Shown here one piece after another: positions 1-9,207 of a DNA stretch of 64,000 bases. This DNA is from Natrinema halophilum (GTDB lineage Archaea; Halobacteriota; Halobacteria; Halobacteriales; Natrialbaceae): assembly GCF_013402815.2 (NCBI RefSeq), contig NZ_CP058601.1:3596001-3660000 (forward strand), read 5' to 3'. How positions within the stretch are numbered: position 1 is the first letter of the stretch; each line of letters starts with the position of its first letter. Under the pieces are notes generated by a model that ran no database searches, was not told where the DNA came from, and worked only from the letters and a program-made list of their open reading frames with translations. The translations under genes and the position numbers were made by a program.

Positions 1-241
1 TCGTCAGCGTGAACGCGCAAAGCGGTTCGCCCGTCACTCGAAACGTCGTGAGGAATCGGGCCGGTATCTCTGCCGTGCGTTCGTACTCCGGACTCGCCCG
101 CACGTTTCCCCACTGGCGTTCGTCTCCGAGGCCGATCCACGTACGACCCGTCCGCGACGACCATCTCAGGAACCACCTTTTTCCGCTCGGGTCGCCGTCG
201 GCGACCGCTCGCGCAAAAATCTGGGCCAAAAAACCGATCGC
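1..241 (-). CDS. Possible partial gene running off the left edge
   Basis: On the minus strand a frame stays open from just after a TGA at 242-244 to the window edge. Its translation has ordinary haloarchaeal codon choice and reads like protein rather than shadow, for example the stretches RTWIGLGDE and ARFLTTFRVTGEP. It would lie directly downstream of dph6 in the same direction. No ATG or GTG start is visible in the open part (a TTG is possible) and I do not recognise a family. An ATG at 164 opens a different frame that gives Arg-rich, shadow-like sequence. Weak call. Confidence 0.25.
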
Positions 242-251
242 TCACGGGTCA

Positions 252-977
252 TCACTCGAGGTGCGCGTCGGTAATCCGTACGTGGCCGCGCATTCCGTCC
301 CACTCGGTTTCGTACTCGAGAGCGATCCGCCGGGCCATGTGGGGCCCATCGACGACGAACGTCTCGAACTCCCCTCCCTCACCGAGGATGTGAACGCCGT
401 ACTCCTCGTGTAGCGCCTCGAGGTCGGCTATCGCTTCACGGTCGAGCGTTCGACCTAGCCACGATTCGTCCAGTCCGTGTGCCGCAACCTGGATGATCGT
501 AATCTCGAAGCCTGCTTCGAGCATTGCGTCGGCGAGTTCCCGCGGCTCCTGTTGCCAAAGCGGGGCGTAGAGGTCGCAGCCGAGACGGTCGCACATCCCC
601 CGAATGCGGCTGGTCTGGTACTCGCTCTCGACGGCGCCGGCAGTCACGCCCGCGAGTCCGCCGTCGAGTTCGCGACCGAGTTCCTCGAGAGCCGCTTCGA
701 GCGGCTCGAGTTCGTCGTCTCCCCGGGCACTCGAGTCGACTCCCCCGTCGGCTCCGAAGGCATCGGGTTCGACGTCGACGAGTTCGATCCCGAGGCTTTC
801 GGCCGCCAGCGCGGCGAGTTCCGTCGCGGGGACGTGATACATGTACGAGTCGCCTTCGGGATGGACTGTGACGAGTCGTTCGACTGGCAACCCGCGCTCG
901 AGGGCGCGATACAGCGCCCACGAGGAGTCCTTGCCGCCGGAAAAAAGGCTCACCCACGCGCCGTCTCCATCGCTCAT
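252..977 (-). CDS. dph6: Diphthine--ammonia ligase (Dph6-type PP-loop ATPase)
   Basis: The protein has 241 residues. It opens with a PP-loop ATP pyrophosphatase signature, SGGKDSSWAL, at about residues 14-23, and it has the usual length of the archaeal single-domain Dph6/TIGR00290 family. Members activate diphthine with ATP and amidate it, the last step in making diphthamide on elongation factor 2, in the cytosol. The His/Gly-rich core (ITIIQVAAHGLDESWLGR) and the ending are complete, so this is a full-length copy. It is followed on the same strand, after a gap of 50 bp, by the DUF373 gene upstream of it. Family assignment is firm; the enzymatic role is inferred from the family. Confidence 0.85.
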   Translation of the reverse strand: MSDGDGAWVSLFSGGKDSSWALYRALERGLPVERLVTVHPEGDSYMYHVPATELAALAAESLGIELVDVEPDAFGADGGVDSSARGDDELEPLEAALEELGRELDGGLAGVTAGAVESEYQTSRIRGMCDRLGCDLYAPLWQQEPRELADAMLEAGFEITIIQVAAHGLDESWLGRTLDREAIADLEALHEEYGVHILGEGGEFETFVVDGPHMARRIALEYETEWDGMRGHVRITDAHLE

Positions 978-1027
978 GGTCAGTCGTGGGTTCAGACGGG
1001 TAAATGGCTACCGAGTTCGGGAACGGA

Positions 1028-2356
1028 TTATCGATCGTGGTCCCGTTCCCTGGACGGGTCCGGATTCGCGTTCGAATCGGCTCCGCCGTCGGTGAGTTCG
1101 GGATCTGATCCATCCGCTAGCAGCCCGGCCTGACGATTAGCAGTCCCGTCGGCCGGTGTACCACGTTCGACGCTGCTGTCTGGTCCGTCACCGCCGGCGT
1201 TGCGATCCGCGTCTGAGCCGCCGTCCCGACGCTCGTTACCACTGGACCCGGAAACGATCGATGCGATCTGCGCGCCGACGAGGCTCACTACGATCGCGGT
1301 GACGACGAACAGTGCCAGCCGTTCGCCGGCCCCCATCACGAACCGTTCGTTCGAGAGAACGCCGAGTTCGGCCGCTGGGACGACGAACGGATCGATCACG
1401 TTCTGTTGTTCCAGAAAATACGCGGAGAATCCGCGGACGACCAGACTGACGGCGAGGACGATAAACGGCAGGTTCAGAAACGAACTGCGAATCGGCGCCT
1501 CGCCGATCGCCTCGTCGAGTAGTCGGCCGGCGCTTGCAGTCAACGCGGCCATCGCGAGCCAGGGGATGCTGTCGAAGGCGAACTGCGTTGCCGGGATCAC
1601 CACGCCGGGCGTCTCACCGAGATTCGAGACGCCGAGCGCACCGACGAACAGGCCGACGAACGTCAGTCCGGCCGCAACCACGTACGTGACGACCGACACC
1701 TGGCCGGAGTAAAGCGACTCTCGCGTCTGGTGTGCGAGCCGGGTCAACAGTTCGTCGACGTTGAATCCCTTGTAAAGCAAGAAGAGACCGATGACGGTCG
1801 TGATTGCGGCCGCACCCGTCGCAGGGCCGACGGAGGTCGCGAGCAGCGGGAAGACGAGCAGTGTTAATCCGATCGGGACCAGCACCGTCTGACGGAGTTC
1901 CTCGTCCGCGAGGAACTGTTTGAGCAGGTAGTACGTCGACTCGATGTCGCGGGCCTGGCGAACGACGACTCGATCCACGGAATCCACCCGCACGCGACTC
2001 TCCACGATCGGGATGAGCCGTTCGTCCTCCGCGCTGTCGGTCACGACGACCGCCGATTTCGGGTCGTACTCGGCGATCAGGTCGTCGAGTTGCGCGGCGA
2101 CGGATCTGTCTGCCGATACCATCGATTCGTGGTTCCCCGAAACGACCGCGACGACGACCTCTTCGTTCTCGTCGCGCAAATTCTGGGCGACGCGTAGCGA
2201 CTCGAGCAACGTGTTGACACCCGAGTCCTCCGGATCAGCGAGGCCGACGTCGGTTACGAGCGCGCGAACTGCCTCCCAGCCGACGACGGGCGAGCGAAGG
2301 CCGGTCTTACGGCCGACGTCGTCGGTCCGGTCGAGGCAGACGACCAACGTAGTCAC
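1028..2356 (-). CDS. DUF373 family membrane protein
   Basis: A 442-residue protein starting with GTG. Residues 1-150 form a soluble domain that begins TTLVVCLDRTDD and contains repeated short acidic motifs. From about residue 155 there are six or seven hydrophobic segments, so the rest sits in the cytoplasmic membrane. The last ~60 residues are Asp/Gly/Ser-rich and probably disordered. This order is that of the archaeal DUF373 family, whose function is not known. Neighbours are dph6 downstream and the SppA-type peptidase upstream, all on the minus strand. Confidence 0.8.
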   Translation of the reverse strand: MTTLVVCLDRTDDVGRKTGLRSPVVGWEAVRALVTDVGLADPEDSGVNTLLESLRVAQNLRDENEEVVVAVVSGNHESMVSADRSVAAQLDDLIAEYDPKSAVVVTDSAEDERLIPIVESRVRVDSVDRVVVRQARDIESTYYLLKQFLADEELRQTVLVPIGLTLLVFPLLATSVGPATGAAAITTVIGLFLLYKGFNVDELLTRLAHQTRESLYSGQVSVVTYVVAAGLTFVGLFVGALGVSNLGETPGVVIPATQFAFDSIPWLAMAALTASAGRLLDEAIGEAPIRSSFLNLPFIVLAVSLVVRGFSAYFLEQQNVIDPFVVPAAELGVLSNERFVMGAGERLALFVVTAIVVSLVGAQIASIVSGSSGNERRDGGSDADRNAGGDGPDSSVERGTPADGTANRQAGLLADGSDPELTDGGADSNANPDPSRERDHDR

Positions 2357-2536
2357 GGTAGCTGTTGCATTCTGTGCAACGATAAAACCACTTACTCGTT
2401 CGACGACATTCGTGGCAGTATCGGCCGCGCCAATCGAACCGTCCGATCCAGCAACGTCGACCGTATCGAGCGAATTGTTCCGTCGATAGAATCGCCTGCG
2501 ATGGCGACCACCTCCTCGACGCGAGCCCCTGCCGAA

Positions 2537-3532
2537 TCAGCTCCACAGTCGGAAGCTGCGCCCGTCAGCGATGCCCGCGATTCCCGCGCCGAAGGCGTAC
2601 GCGATCTGCTTTGCACCTGCACCGACGCGGGCCATCAGCGGTCGCGAGGGCTCGAACTCCTCGACCGTGACCTCGTCGACCTCGAGTCGGTCGGCCAGTT
2701 CGTCCTCGAGTTCCCGACGGGTACCCAGGTGATCGACGAGGTCGAGGTCGAATGCTCGTTCCCCCAGATAGATCCGCGCCTCGGTGTCTCGGATGAACTC
2801 CGGCTCGAGATCGCGGCCGTCGCTGACCCGCTCGACGAACGTGTCGTAGTAGTCGTCGATAAGCCCCTGAAGGTACGCGCGTTCGTTTTCGTCCATCTCT
2901 TTGAGCGCAGTCCCGGCGTCCTTGTACTCGCCCGCCGCAAACCGTTCGTAGGAGAGTCCGACCTTTTCGGCGAAGTCGCTTGCGTTGATCCGGGAGCCGA
3001 TAACGCCGATCGATCCGACGATGCTTCCCTCGCGGGCCCAGAGCTCGTCGCAGCCGCTTGCAATCCAGTAGCCGCCGCTCGCACAGACGTCAGTCGCGTA
3101 GGCGATCGTCGGGCCATCGAACCGTTTTGCCGCGAGCCGAATGTCGTCACTTGGAACGACCTCGCCGCCGGGCGTGTTCAGCTTCAGCAAAAGCGCCCTG
3201 ACGTTGTCATCGTCGTGCGCACGGTCGATCTGGTCGACGATATCGTCGGCAGGCGTCGCCCCCGGGCTCGACGGAAACCGACCGCCACCGCCGTCCCGGG
3301 TGATCGGCCCTTCGACGGCGACCTCGGCGACGTCGTAGCCCGGAAATACCGACCTGGCAGCGTTGGCCGCGAGACGCGCGCCGACGAGGGCAACCGCCAG
3401 CGCGAGAACCACGCCGAGTAGATCCGTTAGCGACGTCGGAAAGACGACGAACAGCGCGACGCCGATGAGCGCAAACGCGAGCCCGCCACCCACGACGATC
3501 ACCAGCCGACCGATATCCTCGCTACTGATCAT
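2537..3532 (-). CDS. sppA: S49 family peptidase, SppA-like signal peptide peptidase
   Basis: The protein has 331 residues from the ATG chosen here; a GTG nine bases earlier is also possible. Two hydrophobic helices occupy about residues 7-55 and anchor it in the membrane. The ClpP-like core follows, with the nucleophile region CASGGYWIA and, further on, the Lys in AAGEYKDAG that forms the Ser-Lys dyad known for bacterial SppA. Both residues are present, so it should be active. Family members degrade leftover signal peptides in the membrane. It is transcribed in the same direction as the DUF373 gene, about 180 bp away. Confidence 0.85.
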   Translation of the reverse strand: MISSEDIGRLVIVVGGGLAFALIGVALFVVFPTSLTDLLGVVLALAVALVGARLAANAARSVFPGYDVAEVAVEGPITRDGGGGRFPSSPGATPADDIVDQIDRAHDDDNVRALLLKLNTPGGEVVPSDDIRLAAKRFDGPTIAYATDVCASGGYWIASGCDELWAREGSIVGSIGVIGSRINASDFAEKVGLSYERFAAGEYKDAGTALKEMDENERAYLQGLIDDYYDTFVERVSDGRDLEPEFIRDTEARIYLGERAFDLDLVDHLGTRRELEDELADRLEVDEVTVEEFEPSRPLMARVGAGAKQIAYAFGAGIAGIADGRSFRLWS

Positions 3533-3636
3533 TGGGTCCACCTCGAGTCATACCGAATTGCTCGGAGCGGGTTCCGTTAAGCATTGGCGATAGCGGGCGA
3601 TTCGGCCGGGAGAAACCGACGTGAGTTCGGTCGGGG

Positions 3637-4995
3637 TCAACGCGACTCGGACCGAGGGCCACCGTCCGTCTGCGCCGAGCGCGTCGAGTCACCGTCAACC
3701 GTCGGACTCGTTTCGGTCGATTCCGTGCGCCCGTCGTCCGGGCGTCCGGTTTCGGCCATCGCCTCTGGCGCAGCCTCAGCCGGCTGATCTGCGTCAGATC
3801 GCGAATGCAGCCACGCCCGTACCAGGTTCACACCGTCCTGAAAGAACGGTACCGGATCGTCAGCGACTGCGTAATCGAATCGAGGATGCTGGAAGATCGA
3901 CGACGTGACCTCGCGTGCGGCCTCTTTCAACGATGGCCGGTCGACGAGCGGATACTCCTTGGTCGCCACGCTGTGGAGGTAGCTGAGCTCGCCTCGGAGG
4001 AGGTGGCCGCCCATGCCGACTTCGTACGTCGGCCCCGTTTCGATCCGCTCGTCCATCGCCATCTGCCAGTAATAGTACGGAAAATCGGCGCCGGCTCGGA
4101 CGGAAAACGGCAACGAAGACCAGAAGCGAGGGTTGATCTCCATTAGCTTGAACTCGCCGTCCGCGGGATCACGGAGGAACTCGACCATCGCGAGACCGTG
4201 CCACTCGAGCTCGCCGAGCAGCGCACGACCGGCAGTTTCGAGTTCCGGAATGTGGACCGACTCCCGGTAGGCGCTCGGACCGCCGCAATACTCCCATCCT
4301 CGGCGCTGGCAGTGCTGGAAGGTCGCAACGGGGTCGCCGCGGTCGTAGAGCGCGAAGAAGCCGAACTCTCGTGAGTCGGGGATCCGTTCTTGAACGAGCG
4401 GAACGTGGCCACGTTTCTCGATTTCCGCCGCCTGGTTCGGCCGGGACCCCGGCCGCTGGTACTCGGTGGAGCCGATCTCAGCGCGGTCGAACGTCGGGCC
4501 GAGATACTCGGGGGCGGCCACGGTGTAGCGGGGCTTGACGATCGTTTCGCGGTTCCAGTCGTCCCATTCGTCGAGTCGCTCGGTCTCTGGGGCCGCGACG
4601 CCGGCTGCATCGGCGGCATCGAAGAGGTCGATACGATCTTGGACGCGCCGGAGCGTGTCGAAATCCGGCCAGGGGGTCGCGATTTCGTCGGCGAACGCGT
4701 CTTTCCGCTCCGCGAGGACGTAGATGTCCTCTTCTCGAACGGGAATGATCGTCTGGACGTCCGACCGTTCGGCGAGTGAGAGCAGGGCGTCGCCGTACTC
4801 GGGAAGATCAGTCACCGGGTCCGGCAGGCCCACGAACTCGTCGCGGTACCCCGACGTCGCCGCCGGTGTCGTCCGCGTCTCGGAGCCGACGATCGTTCGG
4901 ACGCCGCGCGGTCGAAGCGAGCGGAGACAGGCGACGGAACTCGGCGCGCCGATCCCGGGAACGACCACGCTCGTGCCGTTCCTGTGTCGTTGCAT
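3637..4995 (-). CDS. ATP-grasp family carboxylate-amine ligase
   Basis: This 452-residue protein looks like the carbamoyl-phosphate-synthase-type ATP-grasp ligases. An N-terminal Rossmann-like part (VVVPGIGAPSSVACLRSL) is followed by the preATP-grasp region, a lysine in IVKPRYT, and the metal/ATP site LMEINPRFWSSL. The last ~60 residues are Ser/Thr/Asp-rich and probably unstructured. I start it at 4995 because a TATA-like element (5024-5029) lies about 30 nt upstream, as expected for a leaderless haloarchaeal message; an in-frame ATG at 5022 is the alternative. The amine and carboxylate substrates cannot be told from the sequence. Confidence 0.75.
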   Translation of the reverse strand: MQRHRNGTSVVVPGIGAPSSVACLRSLRPRGVRTIVGSETRTTPAATSGYRDEFVGLPDPVTDLPEYGDALLSLAERSDVQTIIPVREEDIYVLAERKDAFADEIATPWPDFDTLRRVQDRIDLFDAADAAGVAAPETERLDEWDDWNRETIVKPRYTVAAPEYLGPTFDRAEIGSTEYQRPGSRPNQAAEIEKRGHVPLVQERIPDSREFGFFALYDRGDPVATFQHCQRRGWEYCGGPSAYRESVHIPELETAGRALLGELEWHGLAMVEFLRDPADGEFKLMEINPRFWSSLPFSVRAGADFPYYYWQMAMDERIETGPTYEVGMGGHLLRGELSYLHSVATKEYPLVDRPSLKEAAREVTSSIFQHPRFDYAVADDPVPFFQDGVNLVRAWLHSRSDADQPAEAAPEAMAETGRPDDGRTESTETSPTVDGDSTRSAQTDGGPRSESR

Positions 4996-5023
4996 GACCG
5001 ATGGCAGTGGGTCTGGTTCCATT

Positions 5024-5029
5024 GTTATA
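5024..5029 (-). promoter_or_regulatory. TATA element for the ATP-grasp gene
   Basis: TATAAC on the minus strand, 29-34 nt before the ATG at 4995. The spacing fits leaderless transcription and is the reason for preferring that start. Confidence 0.45.
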
Positions 5030-5085
5030 GATCGTATACTCCGACGCGCTAGATTCCAATTCGACGTATCCCCGAACGGACAGTG

Positions 5086-5520
5086 TTAGGCATCGAATAC
5101 CCGTTGTTCGAGGGCAGTATCCCGAAAGGCCCGACACGCTTCGATCATGCCGTCAGTCAGGTCGAACACGTGAGCAAACGCAATGTCAAAGTTCCGTCCA
5201 TCGACCGTTCCGACGTAGGCCCCCTCTACGACCACGGTGTCGCCCGCGTCGGTAAACCGCTCTGGAAGGGCCTGGAGGTGGTCGGCTTGCTTACTCGGTG
5301 TCAGTACTACGTTTTCGAGGACGTCATCGATCCCCGCATACGTTCGATCGGAGCGGTTGCCCGTCGTAACGTCTGTCCACCTCACGTCATCCCTCAGTAC
5401 AGCAGCAAACTCATCGACGTCACTGTGGTTCGTGACGACGTGATTGAATTCGGTATAGAACTCCGTAAGCCGTTCTCGAGCAGTCGCGCTCTCGATCGAC
5501 CGATGTTCGTTTGATGTCAT
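5086..5520 (-). CDS. NTF2/SnoaL-like domain protein
   Basis: A 144-residue soluble protein with the layout of SnoaL-like nuclear transport factor 2 folds. There is an N-terminal helix pair (ARERLTEFYTEFN), then a region of alternating strands with GDTVVVEGAYVGTVDGR and AFAHVFDLTDGMIEACRAF. The fold forms a cone-shaped pocket used by small isomerases, cyclases and binding proteins. No catalytic residues can be assigned. It ends 91 bp before the ATP-grasp start and may be expressed on its own. Confidence 0.65.
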   Translation of the reverse strand: MTSNEHRSIESATARERLTEFYTEFNHVVTNHSDVDEFAAVLRDDVRWTDVTTGNRSDRTYAGIDDVLENVVLTPSKQADHLQALPERFTDAGDTVVVEGAYVGTVDGRNFDIAFAHVFDLTDGMIEACRAFRDTALEQRVFDA

Positions 5521-5798
5521 TACCCTGCTAGATGGTCTCGAACATGCGCGCGAACAAAATAGCTATACTCGGTTTACAGTCTATGAGAATGGAACGATGA
5601 CTGTCATAGCGAGGTGACTGGGCGTCACGATGATCGTTTCCGACGACCATTCAGGACGTTCATTACACGTCGGTGGCTTGCGGCGATTCATCGGGGTAGT
5701 TCCCTCTCGCAACGCTGCAAGGACGAGGATACACGACGGTACGGACCCGCTTACAAATCCCGAAAACCGGGAGAAAAGACGCGGTAGACGGTATCGAT

Positions 5799-6680
5799 CT
5801 AGAGTAGCCCTGTCTTCTGGAGCTTCATCAGGTCCTCGGTGTCGAGGGTTTCGCCTTCTTTGAACTTCTGATAGATCTCTTCGGCTTCTTCTTTGGCTTC
5901 CTCCTTTTTCTTGTCGCGCTCGGATTTGCGCTCTTCTTCTTCTTTCTTGTCCAGTTCGCGCAGGCGTTTCTGGACCCGGACGAAGTCCTCGTGGTGGCGG
6001 TCGGCGGCTTCCTGGGCCTCGACGAACTTCTCGTGCATCTCGTCGGCCTCGTCACGGATGTCGTCGGCCTCTCGATAGGCCTCGATCATCTGGTTGTGGT
6101 GTTCCTGGGCTTTGTCCGCCAGCTCCGTCACCTTCTGGTGGTGCTGGGACGCATCCGATCGCACTTCTTCGGCTTCCTCGACGAGTTCCTCGAGATCCTC
6201 GTTCTGATCGAGCTTCTGTTTGCGCTCTTCGTATTCCTCGCGTTTCGACTCGATTTTCTCGATGAGTTCCTTCTCTTCCTCGCTCGAGAGAACCTCGGTC
6301 TGCTGTTTGAACTCGAGTTGTTCGATCTCATCCTCGAGTTCCTCCAGGTCCTTTCCCTCGTCGAGTTCCATGTCCGACTTGAGTTGCTCGACCTTGTCGA
6401 ACAGCTCGTTGGCTTCGGCGTTGAGCTCGTTGCGCTGTTCTTTGTGCTCCTGGACCTGTTCGTTGAGCTCGTCGCGTTTCTCGCGGTGTTCCTGGGCCTC
6501 GTCGACCTTCTCGCGAGTCTTCGCGTTGAGGTCGTCGCGCTTGGATGCGCGCTCAGAAGCCATTTGGTTCAGGTCGTTTCGCCGGTCTCGCAGTTGACCG
6601 GCCATTTTGATGAGCTGTCCTTTCGATTTGTTCTCGAGGTCGTCCTCTGTCAGTTCGATGTTTTTCGATTCGTCTACCAT
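5799..6680 (-). CDS. Coiled-coil protein (COG1340-like)
   Basis: This 293-residue protein is almost entirely charged heptad sequence (Glu, Lys, Arg, Gln), with only short breaks, so it should form one long coiled coil. Similar archaeal proteins are grouped in COG1340 and have no settled function; some have been loosely annotated as phosphoserine phosphatases without support. The start is placed at MVDESKNIELT because the upstream 40 codons have an unrelated composition. A perfect 12-bp hairpin lies about 55 bp before this start. Tandem Glu/Lys codons explain the apparent long open frames on the opposite strand. Confidence 0.75.
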   Translation of the reverse strand: MVDESKNIELTEDDLENKSKGQLIKMAGQLRDRRNDLNQMASERASKRDDLNAKTREKVDEAQEHREKRDELNEQVQEHKEQRNELNAEANELFDKVEQLKSDMELDEGKDLEELEDEIEQLEFKQQTEVLSSEEEKELIEKIESKREEYEERKQKLDQNEDLEELVEEAEEVRSDASQHHQKVTELADKAQEHHNQMIEAYREADDIRDEADEMHEKFVEAQEAADRHHEDFVRVQKRLRELDKKEEEERKSERDKKKEEAKEEAEEIYQKFKEGETLDTEDLMKLQKTGLL

Positions 6681-7213
6681 GTTATTCAAACCTCTGTGCC
6701 ATACCCGCACCGGAGAAACGGTTGGACGGCACGAAGCGACTCGCCGTACCAACGGCGAGTCGCGCTCGTTGACGGCCGTCCGGCTGTTCGTAGCGTGCAC
6801 TCACGATCTGCGAAACCTCGGTGAATAAGATTTCCTGTCATCGATCGTCGAGCGATACGCGCCCCGGTGGCGTTCTGGTAGCCGCAACTACTGGCGCTTG
6901 TAATTTAAATGTACCGGTCCAGAAACCCCTGAAACCGGTTCTCAGGGCCCTCATCGTGCCATGTTGGACGTTGACAGGGGGGATGGGGGGTCTTATACTG
7001 GTTAGCAGACGAAACACCCACGGTGCATTATACGAGGGAGGGTCCGGATGCTCGTTTTTCGAACCGGTACCTTCGTCTCGAGGGAGAACGCGGGCGGACG
7101 ACTCGACGTCTCTCGCAGCGGAATCGGTGGCGTAAGCACGCCGAACCGTCGTCTGTTCGTTCCGACTCGGCCGACACCGGGTGGTCATCCGCGGTTACCG
7201 CCGTGGGTGCAGG
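6681..7213. other. Intergenic region, no gene seen
   Basis: These 533 bp separate the GH2-like gene from the coiled-coil gene. They hold the hairpin at 6736-6763, a short AT-rich block near 6900-6910 and a G-rich run near 6978-6988. Open frames here have Arg-rich shadow composition and I do not call them. Confidence 0.5.
6736..6763. repeat. Perfect 12-bp inverted repeat with 4-base loop
   Basis: The arms GCGACTCGCCGT and ACGGCGAGTCGC are exact complements separated by ACCA. It lies about 55 bp before the coiled-coil start and about 450 bp after the GH2-like stop, and no T-tract follows on either strand. It could be an operator, an RNA hairpin in a leader, or a processing site; it does not look like a classic terminator. 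Confidence 0.6.
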
Positions 7214-9154
7214 TCACAACTCGTAGCTGTTCCGAATCTTGCGTCCATCGACGGCCACCTCGAGGTCGACTTGCTCTGCATCTTTCGGGATCCGAACCGT
7301 TCCGACGGCGGCGGTCTCGAGCGGCCCGACGCTGACGCGTTCGGTTTCCGTACTGTCGCCGGCCCGCCAACCGACGATCGGTTCGAGCGCGTCGTGCGTG
7401 TCGTTACAGAGGGTGATCCCAACAGTACCCGGACTCGCCGGGCCGTCGAGAACGGCCTGTACGGGCTCGAACGACCGTGCGAGCGCCTCGGCGGCTCGTT
7501 TCGGCTCGCCGTCGACTGTGTAAACCCCCATGCCGCCCCCGGGAGCGCTATCGCGTAGCGTCGACGCCGTGAGGATGCCACAGCTCCGTCGCCGGAGCGC
7601 TTCCGCGATCGTCTTCAGCGTTCGCGCCTGATCGAGTTGCGACGTTTCGGCGTCGTCGGCCCGCCGCTCGAGTAGCGCCGGGTCGATCCCCGGAATCGCT
7701 GCCGGGTCGGCGTCGTCAGTCGCGACAGAGCCGGCCCCAAATCCGCCGACGACCTCGTGGAGAGCGGGGTACGTTTCGAGCAACCAGTCGACATCGTCGG
7801 CCTCGAGGTACTGCCAGCCGAGGGCGAGGTGGGACGCGTCTGCACCGGTTCCGGGCGCGCCGACCGTCGGGACGACGGGGCGGTCGTCGGGGATCGACTC
7901 GGCGATTTCGGTGGCGGGACCGTGGTCGACCGACGTTCGCCACACCCGATAGCGAAGCGCGAGTTTCGCGAGCAGGCCGCTTCCGAGCGGCTCCGCGAAC
8001 GGGTCCATCGGCCGATCGTAAACGCCGTACATCGCGAGACTGGGATGCCGGCCGTACTCCTCGACGAGCGCCGTCGCCAGTTCCGTTCCTCGTTCGATCG
8101 GGAGGTTAAAATCGGAACCGGAACCAGTTCCGGTGGCAGGCAGATCTTGCCAGACCAGAATCCCCGCGTCGTCGCAGGCGCCGTAGAACTCCCGTGGTGG
8201 GACGTGAGCCCGAGCACGGAGCATCGTCGCGTTCGCGTCGACCGCTCGGTCGACGTCTTCGCGCGGATCGCCGCCGGGGAGTCGCGTGAATCCGCGAGCG
8301 CGAACGCGGCGGCCGTTGACCAGGAGACCGTCGGCATCGCGCTCGACGGTCCGGAGGCCGACGGTTCGCTCGACGGCCTCCTCGCCGAGTTTCGCCCGCA
8401 CAGTATACCGCCGCTGGGGCCCGTAACCGCGGGGCCACCACAGCGACGGCTCATCGATCGTGAGCGTTTTCGATACCGTCGTCCGCTGGCCCGCGTCGAC
8501 TCGAACGGGGATGCGCTCCATGGTGGCGCCGCCGCGAAAGCCCTCGGGCCGAAGCGATAGCGACACCGCATCGTCGACACCCTCGCCCGCATCGATCTCG
8601 AGCGTAACGTCGATTGCCGCACCCGCGTCGTCGGGGGATGCGTTCGTGGACGTAGCACCCGCGGTGCCCGCGCTCTGCTTCGAGTCCGAATTCGTGCCCA
8701 GTCGAGGCCGCGCCCGGACCCGTCGGAAAAAGGCCGCGGGCCGGGATTCGATTTCGACGCCCCACCAGATACCCGGCGTCCCGAAGTGAGCGGGAACCTC
8801 GTCCGTCTCGTAGATCCCCGCAAACGAGTCCGGGCGCTCGCAGACGACGATCAGTTCGTTTTCGGGTTCGGGTTCAAACTCGAGTCGAGCGGGGAGGAAG
8901 TGCGGCTCGTTCGTTCCGAGTCGCGCGCCGTTTATCCAGAATGTCGCCCGATCGTAGGCGCCACGACACTCGAGTAGCGCGCGTTCCTCCGCGTCGCGGC
9001 GGGGGTCTTCGAACCTCGTTCGGTAGGCGATCGGTCCCTCGTCGTCGAATCCCGCGGGGCGTCCGGGAACCGACACCGGCCGCCACTCCTCGACGGTCGG
9101 CGGGCCGCCATCACCGTGGTCGGTCACCATCCCACCGACCCACTCCTCGGTCAT
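7214..9154 (-). CDS. Glycoside hydrolase family 2-fold protein, catalytic motif altered
   Basis: The protein has 646 residues and the domain order of GH2 enzymes. A jelly-roll sugar-binding domain comes first (AYDRATFWINGARLGTNEPHF), then an Ig-like domain (SLWWPRGYGPQRRYTVR), then a TIM-barrel start (VNGRRVRARGFTR, ACDDAGILVWQDLP). In GH2 the segment after HPS normally ends in Asn-Glu, the acid/base. Here it reads HPSLAMYGVYDRPMDPF, so that Glu is absent. The C-terminal part also diverges. It may be an inactive or re-purposed relative. The start at 9154 was chosen because upstream codons are Arg-rich shadow sequence. Confidence 0.65.
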   Translation of the reverse strand: MTEEWVGGMVTDHGDGGPPTVEEWRPVSVPGRPAGFDDEGPIAYRTRFEDPRRDAEERALLECRGAYDRATFWINGARLGTNEPHFLPARLEFEPEPENELIVVCERPDSFAGIYETDEVPAHFGTPGIWWGVEIESRPAAFFRRVRARPRLGTNSDSKQSAGTAGATSTNASPDDAGAAIDVTLEIDAGEGVDDAVSLSLRPEGFRGGATMERIPVRVDAGQRTTVSKTLTIDEPSLWWPRGYGPQRRYTVRAKLGEEAVERTVGLRTVERDADGLLVNGRRVRARGFTRLPGGDPREDVDRAVDANATMLRARAHVPPREFYGACDDAGILVWQDLPATGTGSGSDFNLPIERGTELATALVEEYGRHPSLAMYGVYDRPMDPFAEPLGSGLLAKLALRYRVWRTSVDHGPATEIAESIPDDRPVVPTVGAPGTGADASHLALGWQYLEADDVDWLLETYPALHEVVGGFGAGSVATDDADPAAIPGIDPALLERRADDAETSQLDQARTLKTIAEALRRRSCGILTASTLRDSAPGGGMGVYTVDGEPKRAAEALARSFEPVQAVLDGPASPGTVGITLCNDTHDALEPIVGWRAGDSTETERVSVGPLETAAVGTVRIPKDAEQVDLEVAVDGRKIRNSYEL

Positions 9155-9207
9155 TGTCACCTTCAGTGAACCGGAGGTAAAAAGCCCTTCCGACGGTTTA
9201 GAACCGT

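Noticed and set aside
5991-6824. Leu-rich plus-strand frame that looks like a membrane protein
   Set aside because: It is the mirror of the Glu/Lys codons of the coiled-coil gene.
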